Counted from the stretch's first letter, positions 8,293 through 17,946 are shown. The stretch: 48,132 bases of DNA from Bacteroidaceae bacterium (GCA_017462065.1 JAFTRV010000075.1:1-48132), one strand, 5' to 3'. Notes: generated by a model not told the origin, from the letters alone. A program made the numbers and translations.

Positions 8293-8334
8293 AACAAATG
8301 CGTCGTTTTTCTGTTCTAAATACAATTACATGTG

Positions 8335-8342
8335 CGAAGATA
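8335..8342 (-). promoter_or_regulatory. Probable -7 box of upp
   Basis: TATCTTCG on the minus strand is one base off TAnnTTTG. It would place the transcript start near 8328, about 35 nt before the upp ATG at 8292. Confidence 0.45.
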
Positions 8343-8378
8343 ATGTTTTTTGTTAATAGTTGTGTGGCTAAGGGCGTT

Positions 8379-8435
8379 AATCTCTCGGTTTTTCTCCATG
8401 CATGCCTGCAAATGAGGCGTCGAGAGATTTTTTTT
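8379..8435 (+). terminator. Orphan terminator-like hairpin in upp-pckA gap
   Basis: AATCTCTCG (8379-8387) pairs perfectly with CGAGAGATT (8421-8429) around a 33-nt loop and runs into eight T. It faces right, with no gene ending upstream of it on the plus strand, and lies before the pckA promoter. It may end a small RNA or unwanted transcription. The rest of 8293-8675 is AT-rich and shows no convincing gene. Confidence 0.5.
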
Positions 8436-8651
8436 GCTCATTATTTGAAGAAATATGCAAAATTGTCAAAATGTAAAAAAAATAACCTTTTTATGCAAAA
8501 TAGGATAGCGGTAATCTCTTTCTTGTCGGGTTGCCATCGCTTGTTTTGTTTTAAGTTGTTGCATTTTGTTATAATTTTTTGTACGATTTCTTGAAAAAAC
8601 AGCCATTTTTCGCCCTTTTTTCATTAATTAAAGAAAAATTTCTTTAATTGG

Positions 8652-8683
8652 TTTGCTCTATTAAGTAAAATAATATATATTTG
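8652..8683 (+). promoter_or_regulatory. pckA promoter (-33 TTTG, -7 TATATTTG)
   Basis: TTTG (8652-8655) and TATATTTG (8676-8683) are 20 nt apart, an ideal Bacteroidetes promoter. Transcription would start near 8690, leaving a leader of about 90 nt before pckA. Confidence 0.85.
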
Positions 8684-8690
8684 CACTTGG

Positions 8691-8732
8691 AGAACTTCGG
8701 CAAGTTGCGGTAACTTCGCATGAACGAGGTTC
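8691..8732 (+). promoter_or_regulatory. Structured pckA leader hairpin
   Basis: GAACTTCG near 8691 can pair with CGAGGTTC (about 8725-8732, one G-U), enclosing a second stem AAGTT/AACTT. The hairpin starts at the predicted transcript 5' end. It may protect the message or regulate pckA; it matches no riboswitch class I recognise. Confidence 0.4.
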
Positions 8733-8779
8733 AAAAATGATAAAAAAGAGTATTAATCAATAATTTATTTTTTAAAATT

Positions 8780-10381
8780 ATGGCAACAATAGATCTTACC
8801 AAGTATGGTATCACCGGTGCTGTAGAGGTGCTTCACAATCCCTCTTACGATCAGCTCTTCGCTGAGGAGACAAAGCCCGGTCTTGAGGGTTTTGAAGTTG
8901 GTCAGGTTACAGAGCTTGGCGCAGTAAACGTAATGACAGGTGTTTACACAGGTCGTTCTCCTAAGGATAAGTTCATCGTTAAGGATGCTACATCAGAGAA
9001 CACTGTATGGTGGACATCAGAAGAGTATAAGAACGACAACAAGCCCGTTACAACAGAGGCTTGGAACGCATTGAAGGAAATCGCTACAAAGGAGCTTTCT
9101 AACAAGAGACTCTTTGTCGTTGATGCATTCTGCGGCGCTAACCCTGCTACACGTCTTAAGGTACGTTTCATCATGGAGGTTGCATGGCAGGCTCACTTCG
9201 TGACAAACATGTTCATCCGTCCTACAGCCGAGGAGTTGGCTAACTTCGGCGAGCCCGACTTCATCGTTTACAACGCTTCTAAGGCTGCTGTAGCTAACTA
9301 CAAGGAGCTTGGCTTGAACTCTGAGACAGCGGTTGTGTTCAACCTTACTTCACGTGAGCAGATCATCCTTAACACATGGTACGGCGGCGAGATGAAGAAG
9401 GGTATGTTCTCAATGATGAACTACTACTTGCCACTCCAGGGCATCGCTTCAATGCACTGCTCTGCAAACACTAACGAGAAGGGCGAGACTGCTATCTTCT
9501 TCGGTCTGTCAGGTACAGGTAAGACAACTCTCTCTACCGATCCTAAGCGTATGCTTATCGGTGACGACGAGCACGGTTGGGACGACGACTCAGTGTTCAA
9601 CTTCGAGGGCGGCTGCTATGCAAAGGTTATCAACCTTGACAAGGAGAGCGAGCCGGATATCTACAACGCTATCAAGCGTGACGCGCTTCTCGAGAACGTT
9701 ACAGTTGATGCTAATGGCAAGATAGATTTCGCAGACAAGAGCGTGACAGAGAACACTCGTGTTTCTTATCCTATCAACCACATCAACAACATCAAGCCGG
9801 GTTCAATGGCCGCTCCTGCAAAGAAGGTTATCTTCCTGTCAGCGGACGCATTCGGCGTGTTGCCTCCGGTTTCTATCTTGAATCCTGAGCAGACTCAGTA
9901 CTACTTCCTCAGCGGCTTTACAGCTAAGCTGGCAGGTACAGAGCGTGGCATCACAGAGCCTACTCCTACATTCTCAGCTTGCTTCGGCGCTGCATTCTTG
10001 AGCCTCCACCCGACAAAGTACGGCGAAGAGCTCGTTAAGAAGATGGAGAAGTACGGCGCTAAGGTATACCTCGTTAATACAGGTTGGAACGGTACAGGCA
10101 AGCGTATCTCTATCAAGGATACACGCGGTATCATCGACGCTATCCTCGATGGCTCAATCGATACAGCTCCTACAAAGGTTATTCCTCACTTCGACTTCGT
10201 TGTTCCTACAGCGTTGCCGGGTGTTGATCCCGCAATCCTTGACCCGCGTGATACATACGCTGACGCTTCACAGTGGGAAGAGAAGGCTATCGACTTGGCA
10301 GGTCGCTTCATCAAGAACTTTACCAAGTACACCGGCAACGAGGCCGGCAAGGCTCTTGTCGCTGCAGGTCCAAAGCTCTAA
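8780..10381 (+). CDS. pckA: Phosphoenolpyruvate carboxykinase (ATP)
   Basis: This enzyme interconverts oxaloacetate plus ATP and PEP plus CO2 plus ADP. In saccharolytic Bacteroidales it usually runs in the CO2-fixing direction toward succinate and propionate. Motifs are [10 protein letters not shown] near the N-terminus, the P-loop GLSGTGKTT (about 241-249), LIGDDEHGW with EGGCYAK for metal binding, and [11 protein letters not shown]. It has 533 residues, normal length. Codon use is noticeably more uniform than in its neighbours, as expected for a highly expressed gene. It has its own strong promoter and a strong terminator, so it is monocistronic. Confidence 0.98.
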   Translation: MATIDLTKYGITGAVEVLHNPSYDQLFAEETKPGLEGFEVGQVTELGAVNVMTGVYTGRSPKDKFIVKDATSENTVWWTSEEYKNDNKPVTTEAWNALKEIATKELSNKRLFVVDAFCGANPATRLKVRFIMEVAWQAHFVTNMFIRPTAEELANFGEPDFIVYNASKAAVANYKELGLNSETAVVFNLTSREQIILNTWYGGEMKKGMFSMMNYYLPLQGIASMHCSANTNEKGETAIFFGLSGTGKTTLSTDPKRMLIGDDEHGWDDDSVFNFEGGCYAKVINLDKESEPDIYNAIKRDALLENVTVDANGKIDFADKSVTENTRVSYPINHINNIKPGSMAAPAKKVIFLSADAFGVLPPVSILNPEQTQYYFLSGFTAKLAGTERGITEPTPTFSACFGAAFLSLHPTKYGEELVKKMEKYGAKVYLVNTGWNGTGKRISIKDTRGIIDAILDGSIDTAPTKVIPHFDFVVPTALPGVDPAILDPRDTYADASQWEEKAIDLAGRFIKNFTKYTGNEAGKALVAAGPKL

Positions 10382-10404
10382 TAAAGACTTTAATCTGAAT
10401 AGTG

Positions 10405-10436
10405 GCATCTGCTCCGTAAGGGGCAGATGCTTTTTT
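10405..10436 (+). terminator. pckA terminator
   Basis: GCATCTGC (10405-10412) pairs with GCAGATGC (10423-10430); inner C and G residues extend the stem around GTAA. Six T follow. Confidence 0.92.
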
Positions 10437-10481
10437 AGTCCGATACCGGCCAAAAGGCTTGCTTTTGGTTACCCTAATAGT

Positions 10482-10489
10482 TATCTTTG
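10482..10489 (+). promoter_or_regulatory. -7 box of yqaE-methyltransferase unit
   Basis: TATCTTTG matches TAnnTTTG. A start near 10497 leaves about 20 nt before the YqaE-like ATG at 10517. Confidence 0.6.
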
Positions 10490-10516
10490 TTCAACGGAGT
10501 ACAAATACATTGGTAT

Positions 10517-10666
10517 ATGTCATTGATAAGAGTTCTGCTTTCGATAATATTTCCGCCGCTCGCTGTAATAGACAAGGGCTGTGGCTCATTGCTTATAGTT
10601 TTTATTCTGACATGTTGCGGTTGGATTCCGGGTGTCATTGCAGCGTTGGTTATATTGAACAAGTAA
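10517..10666 (+). CDS. YqaE/Pmp3-family small membrane protein
   Basis: A 49-residue protein, MSLIRVLLSIIFPPLAV at the start and CCGWIPGVIAALVI near the end. It shows the family signature: an N-terminal hydrophobic helix with FPPLAV, a short polar turn, and a second helix with GWIPG before a basic end. Family members (UPF0057, Pmp3 in yeast) are two-helix inner-membrane proteolipids linked to salt and membrane-potential stress; function in Bacteroidetes is not established. It sits just behind a TAnnTTTG box and its TAA lies 4 nt before the GTG start of the methyltransferase gene, so the two are probably co-transcribed. Overlapping 71-residue frames on both strands have no family features. Confidence 0.88.
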   Translation: MSLIRVLLSIIFPPLAVIDKGCGSLLIVFILTCCGWIPGVIAALVILNK

Positions 10667-10670
10667 AGGC

Positions 10671-11843
10671 GTGATTGACGATAGGACAAAGGAGTTCATA
10701 AGGCTGCATCGTAACGATGACCCTCGCTCGCTTGCTCTGCAGGCTAAGCGTTACCCTGGCGTGGATATGCACGAGGTGGCGGTGCAGGTCGAGGGGTGGC
10801 AGGCCGCAAAAGAAAAATTGCCTGAATGGGCAGCCATAGATGGTATTGTATATCCTCCGAAAATATCAATGGAGCAGTGTTCGGGCGAGGCTGCGGCAAA
10901 GTATAAGGCTACGCTTGTTTCGGGCGGCTCTCTTGCTGACCTTACGGGCGGCTTCGGAATAGACTTCAGCTACATGGCGAGGAATATGAAGAGCGCCACA
11001 TATATCGAACGAAACGATAACCTCTGCTCAATAGCACGCAATAACTTCCCTTTGCTCGGTCTCAAACATGCTGCGGTAGTGAACGGCAACAGCGAGGAGC
11101 TCTTGCCCTCTTTGGAGCGGCAGGACTGGATATACCTGGACCCTGCAAGGCGCAGCGACGCCGGCGGCAAGGTCGTCGCTCTTGCTGACTGTGAGCCCGA
11201 TGTATCGGCAATGGAGGATGCCTTGCTAAGCAAAGCGGGCAAAGTGCTTGTGAAATGTTCGCCCATGCTTGACATATCATTGGCGTGCCGTCAGCTCAAG
11301 AATGTCGAGGCTGTGCATGTGGTTGCCGTGAACAACGAGTGCAAGGAACTGCTTATCGTGCTTGGCAGTCGTAGCGCTGACATTCCTGTGCATTGCGTGG
11401 ATATACGTAGCGGCGATGTCGGCGAGTTCGTGTATACCATGCAAGAAGAACAGCGGAGCGGCTGCTCTTTCACAAACGAGGTGCGACTGTATCTCTATGA
11501 GCCCTGCTCTGTCATTCAAAAAGCCGGCTGCCATAATACTCTTTCAAGCCGTCTCGGGCTCTCCAAGCTTCATCCTAACAGCCAGCTCTACACGTCGGAC
11601 GCTCTTGTTCGGTCGTTCCCGGGAAGGGCGTTCAGGGTCATCGATGTCACAGGCTTCTCAAAGCAGGATGTAAAAAGGGTGCAGTCATTGCAAAAGGCCA
11701 ATATTGCGGTCCGTAATTTCCCCGACAGCGTGCAGCAGCTACGCAAGCGTCTAAAGCTCGCCGACGGCGGCGATGTATATATATTCGCCACGACTTTGGG
11801 AAAAGGGGAAAAGGTGCTTGTAATATGCAAGAAACCCGAGTGA
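10671..11843 (+). CDS. THUMP-like class I SAM-dependent methyltransferase
   Basis: A 390-residue protein starting at GTG 10671 (MIDDRTKEFIRLHRNDD), which matches the family N-terminus. The methyltransferase core has SAM-binding LADLTGGFGID (about 86-96) and a catalytic-type DPARR motif (about 157-161). The C-terminal part fits the THUMP-like domain found in this Bacteroidetes family. Substrate is probably RNA, judging from related enzymes, but is not known. Its start is 4 nt after the YqaE-like stop. It converges with the S41 protease gene, 23 nt apart. Confidence 0.9.
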   Translation: MIDDRTKEFIRLHRNDDPRSLALQAKRYPGVDMHEVAVQVEGWQAAKEKLPEWAAIDGIVYPPKISMEQCSGEAAAKYKATLVSGGSLADLTGGFGIDFSYMARNMKSATYIERNDNLCSIARNNFPLLGLKHAAVVNGNSEELLPSLERQDWIYLDPARRSDAGGKVVALADCEPDVSAMEDALLSKAGKVLVKCSPMLDISLACRQLKNVEAVHVVAVNNECKELLIVLGSRSADIPVHCVDIRSGDVGEFVYTMQEEQRSGCSFTNEVRLYLYEPCSVIQKAGCHNTLSSRLGLSKLHPNSQLYTSDALVRSFPGRAFRVIDVTGFSKQDVKRVQSLQKANIAVRNFPDSVQQLRKRLKLADGGDVYIFATTLGKGEKVLVICKKPE

Positions 11844-11866
11844 AAACCCGGGCCTCTTCCATTTGT

Positions 11867-13456
11867 CTATTGCTTTATCATCAGCTTTTCGAACTTCTTA
11901 TCCTTTACAAGCTCGTATGCTTTTATGAACACGTCGTTCGTGCGGTTGTAGATTCTCATAAAGTCGCTCATGTCCCATAAGTCTCTTGCGATAAGGTGCT
12001 TGAGCTGCCTCTTTATCTGCGGCAACGATTTCCGGAACTCCTCTTCGCCGCCCTCGAGCTTTACGCTGTCCATCTCGGCCTGGCTGCGAAGTATCTCAAT
12101 GAAATCCTCATCCACGTCAAAACGTTCGTCAAAGTCGTTTATGTCGCTGTACTCCTTTGTGAGTCTTTCCCTGTTTGCGTCAAGGTACTTGAGCGATGCC
12201 TGTATTATGCATCCTTTTGACGCCAATGCACGGTGATACTTAGTGTATTTGAGCGTGTCGATAGGCACGAAGAAGTCAGGCATTATGCCACCGCCGCCGT
12301 AAACGGGGCGGCCCAGCCGCTTAGTGTATGTCTTCAGGGAGTCGGGGAAGTGTATGCTGTCGGCGCTCGACAGCTCGCCGTGGTTGTATCTGTGCATAAG
12401 GTCTTCCTCGTACTTTATCGAGTCGTTGTCATAGGGCTTCTGTATGCAACGTCCTGTCGGGGTGTAGTAACGTGCTATGGTGAGGCGTATCATAGAACCG
12501 TCAGGCAGGTTGAACGGACGCTGGACAAGGCCCTTGCCGAAACTGCGTCTGCCGACAACAATGCCTCGGTCCCAATCCTGTATCGCTCCCGACAGAATCT
12601 CTGAGGCCGACGCCGACGTCTCGTCAATCATGACAACAAGGTTGCCCTTGCGGAAACGGCCCTCGCCCTTTGAGCGGTATTCGTAGCGGGGGCTGCTCTT
12701 GCCCTCCGTGTAGACGATGAGGCTCTCCTCGTCAATGAACTCGCTCGCAATGTCTACCGCAGCCGTGAGATAGCCGCCGCCATTGCCCTCAAGGTCGAGA
12801 ATAAGGTTTTTCATGCCGAGCGACTTCAAAGAGTCAAGCCTTGTGACGAACTCCTCGTGCGTCTTCGCTCCGAAAGAGGTTATGCGTATGTATCCGTTCT
12901 TGTTGTCAATCATGTATGCAACATCAACGGTCTCAGTGGATATATCGTCACGGACGAGGTTGAACTCTATGTCCCTGTTAATGCCTTTGCGCTTGACGGT
13001 TATCTTCACCTCAGAGCCTTTCGTGCCTCTTAGGCGTGACATTATGTCGGCGCGCTCCATCTTGACGCCGGCAATGACGGTGTCGTTCACGGCGATAATC
13101 TTGTCGCCGGCAAGGACTCCAGCACGTTCCGACGGGCCGTTCTTCGTGGTCTGTATGACGTAGAGCGTGTCGGACATTATGTTGAACTGTATGCCAATGC
13201 CGCTGAAGCTGCCCTGCATCTGTTCCAGCAGGGCTTTGGTCTCTTTCGGGTCGCTGTATGTGGAGTGGGGGTCAAGCTCTTTGAGCATGGCTTTTATGCC
13301 GGCTTCGGTAATCTTGCCATTGTCGGCGTCATCAACATAAAAGCGTGTTATTATGTTGCTTGTATACATCAGCTTGAGGATATGCTCGGGCATCTCCTGT
13401 GAGCCGGCCGCAAGAGCGAACGAGAATGCGAAAATAAGTATTATCAGTTTTTTCAT
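11867..13456 (-). CDS. S41-family C-terminal processing peptidase
   Basis: A periplasmic or secreted serine protease of 529 residues. It has a signal peptide (MKKLIILIFAFSFALAAGS), a PDZ domain at about 83-155 beginning GSFSGIGIQF, and the S41 core. Catalytic Ser283 in DETSASASEIL and Lys308 in RRSFGKGLVQ form the Ser-Lys dyad, spaced 25 residues as in E. coli Tsp. CtpA/Tsp enzymes trim C-termini of envelope proteins and remove tagged proteins. It is the last gene of the GNAT-parE-coaD-protease run, 11 nt after coaD. Confidence 0.95.
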   Translation of the reverse strand: MKKLIILIFAFSFALAAGSQEMPEHILKLMYTSNIITRFYVDDADNGKITEAGIKAMLKELDPHSTYSDPKETKALLEQMQGSFSGIGIQFNIMSDTLYVIQTTKNGPSERAGVLAGDKIIAVNDTVIAGVKMERADIMSRLRGTKGSEVKITVKRKGINRDIEFNLVRDDISTETVDVAYMIDNKNGYIRITSFGAKTHEEFVTRLDSLKSLGMKNLILDLEGNGGGYLTAAVDIASEFIDEESLIVYTEGKSSPRYEYRSKGEGRFRKGNLVVMIDETSASASEILSGAIQDWDRGIVVGRRSFGKGLVQRPFNLPDGSMIRLTIARYYTPTGRCIQKPYDNDSIKYEEDLMHRYNHGELSSADSIHFPDSLKTYTKRLGRPVYGGGGIMPDFFVPIDTLKYTKYHRALASKGCIIQASLKYLDANRERLTKEYSDINDFDERFDVDEDFIEILRSQAEMDSVKLEGGEEEFRKSLPQIKRQLKHLIARDLWDMSDFMRIYNRTNDVFIKAYELVKDKKFEKLMIKQ

Positions 13457-13467
13457 CGTTGTTATGT

Positions 13468-13908
13468 TTATGGCAAAAGCGATGATACGTCCTTGCCGTA
13501 TGTTATAAGTTCCTTTACGACGCTGCTGCTTATGGAAGAGTACTGAGGCTCGCTTATCAGCAGCACCGTGTCAATCCCTCCAAGACGAAAGTTCATGTCG
13601 GCAATCTCTCTCTCATATTCAAAGTCCTTTACGCTTCGTACGCCGCGCAGCAGCACGTCAGCCCCGACCTCTTTGGCAAAGTCCATTGTCAGGCTGCTGT
13701 ATGTCGTGACTTCGATACGCTCTTCACCGGCGAACGCCTGCTTTATGGCGTCTATCCTTTCATCGAGCGTGAACATGCACCTCTTGGCCGAATTAGTGCC
13801 AATAGCCACAATAATCCTGTCGAACATCCGCAAGGCACGTACGAGCAATGCGTAATGTCCTTTTGTAAAGGGGTCGAATGAGCCTGCGAATAGAGCTGTC
13901 CTTTTCAT
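13468..13908 (-). CDS. coaD: Pantetheine-phosphate adenylyltransferase
   Basis: This enzyme transfers AMP from ATP to 4'-phosphopantetheine, the fourth step of coenzyme A synthesis. From ATG 13908 (MKRTALF) it has 146 residues. Motifs are AGSFDPFTKGH (8-18, the TxGH nucleotide site), LLRGVRSVKDFEYE and EPQYSSISSSVVKEL. The frame extends upstream to 13950 into the end of parE, but ATG 13908 fits the family start and lies 4 nt after the parE stop. The parE-coaD-S41 protease order suggests one transcript. Confidence 0.96.
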   Translation of the reverse strand: MKRTALFAGSFDPFTKGHYALLVRALRMFDRIIVAIGTNSAKRCMFTLDERIDAIKQAFAGEERIEVTTYSSLTMDFAKEVGADVLLRGVRSVKDFEYEREIADMNFRLGGIDTVLLISEPQYSSISSSVVKELITYGKDVSSLLP

Positions 13909-13912
13909 GGTC

Positions 13913-15871
13913 TTATTCCTCCTCTTCGGCTTTGTCCTCTTCAACAACAAGGTTGTCGATGATGAAGTTCTGTCGCTCCATAGTGTTCTTGCCCATGTAG
14001 TAGCAGAGAAGGTCCTCGACCTTGTCGTCCTTGTGCAGCTCTACACGCTCAAGACGCATGTCCGGGCCTATGAAGTTGCGGAACTCATCGGGCGAAATCT
14101 CTCCGAGTCCCTTAAAGCGTGTAATCTCGGGGTTGGGCGACAGCTTCTCAATGGCGGCGATACGCTCTTCGTCACTGTAGCAGTATATTGTCTCGAAGTC
14201 GCTTTTATGCTCCTTCTTCTCTTCGGCCCCCTTCTTGCCTCGTGGCAGCTTGCGCTTGTTGCGTACACGGAAAAGAGGCGTCTGCAGAATATACACATGG
14301 CCCTTCTTGATAAGCTCGGGGAAGAACTGCAGGAAGAACGTTATCATCAGCAGGCGTATGTGCATGCCGTCCACGTCGGCATCGGTCGCCACAATCACTT
14401 TGTTGTATCTGAGCCCCTCAAGGCCGTCCTCTATGTTCAGGGCCGCCTGCAGCAGGTTGAACTCCTCGTTCTGGTACACTACGGCACGGCTCAGTCCGAA
14501 ACAGTTGAGCGGTTTCCCTCGCAGGCTGAATACGGCCTGGGTGTTGGCGTCACGGCTCTTGGTGATGGAGCCGCTTGCAGAGTCGCCCTCCGTGATGAAG
14601 ATGCAGCTCTCGTCCATGCGGTCGCCTTTGGTGTCGTTGTAGTGTATGCGGCAGTCACGCAGCTTGCGGTTGTGCATGTTTACCTTTTTTGCCTTCTCAC
14701 GCACCTGCTTGGTGAGTCCTGCAAGCTCCTTGCGCTCCTTTTCCGAAGCCATAATCTTAGTAAGCATTACATCGCTTATCTCCGGGTTTCGGTGCAGGAA
14801 GTTGTCAAGTTCCTCTTTCACGAAGTCGCTTATGAACTTCTTGACGCTCATGCTTCCGGGGTCGGGGGCAATGGTGGTTGAGCCTAACCGCACCTTTGTC
14901 TGGCTCTCGAATACGGGCTCCTGTATGTTAATGGCAATAGCTGCGACAATGCCGTTGCGGATATCGCAGTATTCAAAGTTCTTTGCCGAGAAGAAGTCGT
15001 GGACAGTCTGCGCTACAAGCTCCTTGAATGCGCTCTGGTGCGTGCCGCCCTGCGAGGTGTGCTGTCCGTTCACGAAAGAGTAGTACTCCTCGCCGTACTG
15101 CTGTGCATGCGTGAAGGCAATCTCGATGTCATCGCCTTTGAGGTGTATGATAGGGTAGAGCGCTTCGGCTGTCATGCGGTCGCTTAGCAGGTCGGCCAGG
15201 CCGTTGCGTGACAGAATGCGCTTGCCGTTGAACATTATCGTGAGCCCTGTATTAAGGTAGGTGTAGTTGCGCAGCAAGGTCTCGATATACGCTTCACGGT
15301 ATTCGTAGTTGCGGAACAGGCTGTTGTCGGGCGTGAACGAAACAAAGGTTCCGTTCTCGTCGGCGGTCTTGCCTGTCGTATCGGTCACGAGCGTGCCTTT
15401 TTCGAACGTCGCGCTTCGAACAATGCCGTCACGGTAGCTTCGTACCTCGAAATGGGTGCTAAGGGCGTTGGCGGCTTTAAGGCCGACGCCGTTGAGGCCT
15501 ACCGACTTCTTGAACACCTTGTCGTCATACTTGGCGCCGGTGTTCAGCTTGCTCACGGCTTTTATCATCATTCCCTGGGGGATGCCTCGGCCATAGTCTC
15601 TGACCGTTACCGTATGGTTATCGGTTATGTCAATCTCAAGACGCTTGCCGAATCCCATTTTGAATTCGTCTATACTGTTGTCAATAACCTCCTTCAACAG
15701 CACGTATATGCCGTCGTCGCTCTGCGAGCCGTCGCCTAACTTGCCGATATACATGCCGGGGCGTAGACGGATATGCTCGACATCGCTCAAGTGGCGTATC
15801 GAGTCGTCGGTATATGCCGCTGCCTCTACTTTCGGCGTTTCGTTGAACTCAAGGTTTTTATCTTCGGACAT
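13913..15871 (-). CDS. parE: DNA topoisomerase IV subunit B (ParE/GyrB type)
   Basis: The ATPase subunit of a type IIA topoisomerase, working with a ParC/GyrA-like subunit that is not in the window. It has 652 residues. The GHKL ATPase shows [16 protein letters not shown] and [12 protein letters not shown]. The TOPRIM part shows TEGDSASGS, the PLNCFGLSR strand and [10 protein letters not shown] for metal binding. Length and motifs fit ParE, which Bacteroidales carry besides GyrB; a distinct GyrB assignment cannot be fully excluded without comparison. It overlaps nothing and is 45 nt after the GNAT gene. Confidence 0.92.
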   Translation of the reverse strand: MSEDKNLEFNETPKVEAAAYTDDSIRHLSDVEHIRLRPGMYIGKLGDGSQSDDGIYVLLKEVIDNSIDEFKMGFGKRLEIDITDNHTVTVRDYGRGIPQGMMIKAVSKLNTGAKYDDKVFKKSVGLNGVGLKAANALSTHFEVRSYRDGIVRSATFEKGTLVTDTTGKTADENGTFVSFTPDNSLFRNYEYREAYIETLLRNYTYLNTGLTIMFNGKRILSRNGLADLLSDRMTAEALYPIIHLKGDDIEIAFTHAQQYGEEYYSFVNGQHTSQGGTHQSAFKELVAQTVHDFFSAKNFEYCDIRNGIVAAIAINIQEPVFESQTKVRLGSTTIAPDPGSMSVKKFISDFVKEELDNFLHRNPEISDVMLTKIMASEKERKELAGLTKQVREKAKKVNMHNRKLRDCRIHYNDTKGDRMDESCIFITEGDSASGSITKSRDANTQAVFSLRGKPLNCFGLSRAVVYQNEEFNLLQAALNIEDGLEGLRYNKVIVATDADVDGMHIRLLMITFFLQFFPELIKKGHVYILQTPLFRVRNKRKLPRGKKGAEEKKEHKSDFETIYCYSDEERIAAIEKLSPNPEITRFKGLGEISPDEFRNFIGPDMRLERVELHKDDKVEDLLCYYMGKNTMERQNFIIDNLVVEEDKAEEEE

Positions 15872-15916
15872 CTCTATTTGTCGTTGTTATGTTTGTTTTA
15901 TATCTTTCAGTGTCTC

Positions 15917-17047
15917 CTATAATGCCTTCTTGAACGCTCTGCGGCGTTTGTGCTGCTCTTTATCGAAATCGTTCCATTGGCTATGCATCTTCTTGTTATC
16001 CTCAAGCTCAGGGTTGCTCTCCACATCAACGATCTTCATGTCTATGAAATTGCCGAGCAGGTGGTTGAACATCATGGCGAAGACTCCCTTGCTCTGGTAC
16101 TCGGGCTTCACGGCTACGAGCAGGAAGTCCAGTCGCTTGGGTGGTTTTATGAAGAGCGCCTTCAGCATGTGCCACCAACCGAACGGGAGCATCTTTCCTT
16201 TGGCCTTGCGTAAAGCTTCTGCCATAGAGTATATGCTCACGCCGAATGCGACGAGGTTGTCGTCCTTGTCTATGACGAACGAAGCGAGGTTAAGGTCTAT
16301 TAGAGGCAGGTACATCTTAATGAACTGCTCTATCTGCTTCTCGCTCAGGGCCGTATAGCCGTACAGCTCTGCGTAGCTTTCGTTTACAAGCTCGAATACA
16401 GCCTTGCCGTATCTTTTTGCCAGTTCGGAACGTGACTTGGGCCTGTATAGCCTCAAGTTATATTTGCGTTCTACGATAGCCGACACCCTGATAGCCTTGT
16501 CCCATAGCTTCTCGGGAACCTTGAACAGGAACTCCACCCAGTCGGCGTCTTTCGTGTACCCCATGCGTTGCATGTGCTCGGGGTAATAAGGGTGGTTGTA
16601 TATAGTAGACATAGTGCCTAAGCGGTCAAAGCCCTCGATAAGCATTCCTTCCGGGTCCATATCGGTAAAACCGAGCGGGCCTTGAACCTCGGTCATGCCA
16701 CGCTCGCGGCCCCAGTTCTCTACAGTGGCGAACAGTGCGTCTACAACCTCTTTGTCATCAATGAAATCGACCCATCCGAAGCGAACGGCTTTTCTTCCCC
16801 ATGTCTCGTTGGCATGGTTGTTGATAATAGCCGCTATGCGGCCTACAATCTTTCCGTCACGGTATGCAAGGAAGTAGTCGGCCTCGCAGAATTCGAAGGC
16901 TGCGTTACGGTCCTTACGCAATGTATTCATTGTATCCTCATACAGCTCCGGTACATAATAGGGGTTGCCCTTGTACAGCTTATACCCAAAACGAGCGAAC
17001 TTCTTCAGTTGCTTGTTGCTTTCAACTCTTACAATGTTTACAGGCAT
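15917..17047 (-). CDS. GNAT-like acetyltransferase family protein
   Basis: A cytoplasmic protein of 376 residues. The N-terminal half (FFLAYRDGKIVGRIAA-like strand, then EVQGPLGFTDMDPEG) and the C-terminal half (FLLVAVKPEYQSKGVFAMMF, an acetyl-CoA-binding type P-loop helix) each resemble a GNAT fold, so it may be a tandem GNAT. The family is common and uncharacterised in Bacteroidales. It is the first gene before parE, with the same direction and a 45-nt gap. Substrate unknown. Confidence 0.75.
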   Translation of the reverse strand: MPVNIVRVESNKQLKKFARFGYKLYKGNPYYVPELYEDTMNTLRKDRNAAFEFCEADYFLAYRDGKIVGRIAAIINNHANETWGRKAVRFGWVDFIDDKEVVDALFATVENWGRERGMTEVQGPLGFTDMDPEGMLIEGFDRLGTMSTIYNHPYYPEHMQRMGYTKDADWVEFLFKVPEKLWDKAIRVSAIVERKYNLRLYRPKSRSELAKRYGKAVFELVNESYAELYGYTALSEKQIEQFIKMYLPLIDLNLASFVIDKDDNLVAFGVSIYSMAEALRKAKGKMLPFGWWHMLKALFIKPPKRLDFLLVAVKPEYQSKGVFAMMFNHLLGNFIDMKIVDVESNPELEDNKKMHSQWNDFDKEQHKRRRAFKKAL

Positions 17048-17173
17048 CGGTCAAGTAATTAAAAATTATTATAAATCTGTGTAAATTTACAACTTAATTA
17101 CGAAAAGAACAAATCAAGAGGCTCTGCTGTGGCGAATTATGGCATGTTTTTAGAGCCCTTTAACTATTGGGCA

Positions 17174-17872
17174 TTATATCGACGGCGAGTAGCCTCTCAA
17201 CGCTTTCCGCAATTGCCTTGAGTCGCAGCCGCATGTTTTGTCAAGCAATGCCCAGAAACGCTCGCCGTGGTTTAGCTCAACGGTGTGGCAAAGCTCATGC
17301 AATATGACATAGTCGATAAGTTCCTCGGGCAGCAGGACAAGGTAAGCGCTCAGGCTTATGCTGCCTTTGCCGCTGCAGCTTCCCCAGCGGCTGTGCATGT
17401 TGCGTACCGAACAGCCGCTGTAGCTCAGTCCGTGAATGCGGGCGAGCTCGTTCAGACGCTCGGGCAGGGCTCTCTTGGCTTCCGATGCTATGGCGTCAGT
17501 CAAAACCTTTTGCAGCCACTCCTGTCTCAGCGTGTAATCGGTACCTTTCGGAACCATGAGAACGATAGCCTTGCCATTGCGTACCCACATGAACTTGCAG
17601 CCGTTGTACTCTTCTATGGAAATTCTGAACGATCCGCTTCCCGCACGGTAGCTCTTGTCAATGAGCTTAACGCTTGAACTCTGTTGTTGTTTCAGCTTTT
17701 CGCCGAATTTCTCCAAAGCTCTCTCAATGTCCTGTCCTGTGGCGAACGGCGGAACGGTGATGTGTATCGCATCGGGGCGGGCACGCATTATTATGCGCCT
17801 TGCCTTATGGTTGGCGGTAACTATTATTTTCCCCCATCTCGGATGCTCTGTCTCTCTCTTCTCCAATCGCAT
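17174..17872 (-). CDS. YgjP-like zinc metallopeptidase (DUF45)
   Basis: A 232-residue protein of the YgjP/SprT-like DUF45 family. The zinc site is VILHELCHTVELNHGERFW: HExxH plus a third His in the following NHGERFW segment. No signal peptide is seen, so it is cytoplasmic. Homologues often lie near restriction or DNA-repair genes, but here it follows speA after a terminator and precedes a 125-nt gap. Peptidase activity is predicted by motif; its role is unknown. Confidence 0.88.
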   Translation of the reverse strand: MRLEKRETEHPRWGKIIVTANHKARRIIMRARPDAIHITVPPFATGQDIERALEKFGEKLKQQQSSSVKLIDKSYRAGSGSFRISIEEYNGCKFMWVRNGKAIVLMVPKGTDYTLRQEWLQKVLTDAIASEAKRALPERLNELARIHGLSYSGCSVRNMHSRWGSCSGKGSISLSAYLVLLPEELIDYVILHELCHTVELNHGERFWALLDKTCGCDSRQLRKALRGYSPSI

Positions 17873-17899
17873 GCGGTCTCTGCTTTTTTATTATTAAAG

Positions 17900-17946
17900 C
17901 GAAGAGAAGATTGCCAAGAGAAAAACTCTCCCGAACAATCTTCTCT
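17900..17946 (-). terminator. Terminator after speA
   Basis: AGAGAAGATTG (17903-17913) pairs with CAATCTTCTCT (17936-17946) around an inner GAG/CTC stem, 21 nt after the speA stop on the minus strand. The T-run is weak. Confidence 0.55.

Noticed and set aside
8298-8594. 98-residue frame in the upp-pckA gap
   Set aside because: Composition is low-complexity and AT-rich, it runs through a terminator hairpin, and no family features are seen.
10459-10689. 71-residue frames on both strands around 10459-10689
   Set aside because: They overlap the YqaE-like gene, which has a clear family signature and correct spacing to its promoter and the next gene.
11820-11866. Terminator between the methyltransferase and S41 genes
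   Set aside because: Only a 4-bp CCCG/CGGG stem with a 10-nt loop and no T-run is present.
13907-14881. 324-residue frame on the plus strand
   Set aside because: It is antisense to parE and has only the valine/leucine-rich composition expected from the reverse of a GC-rich gene.
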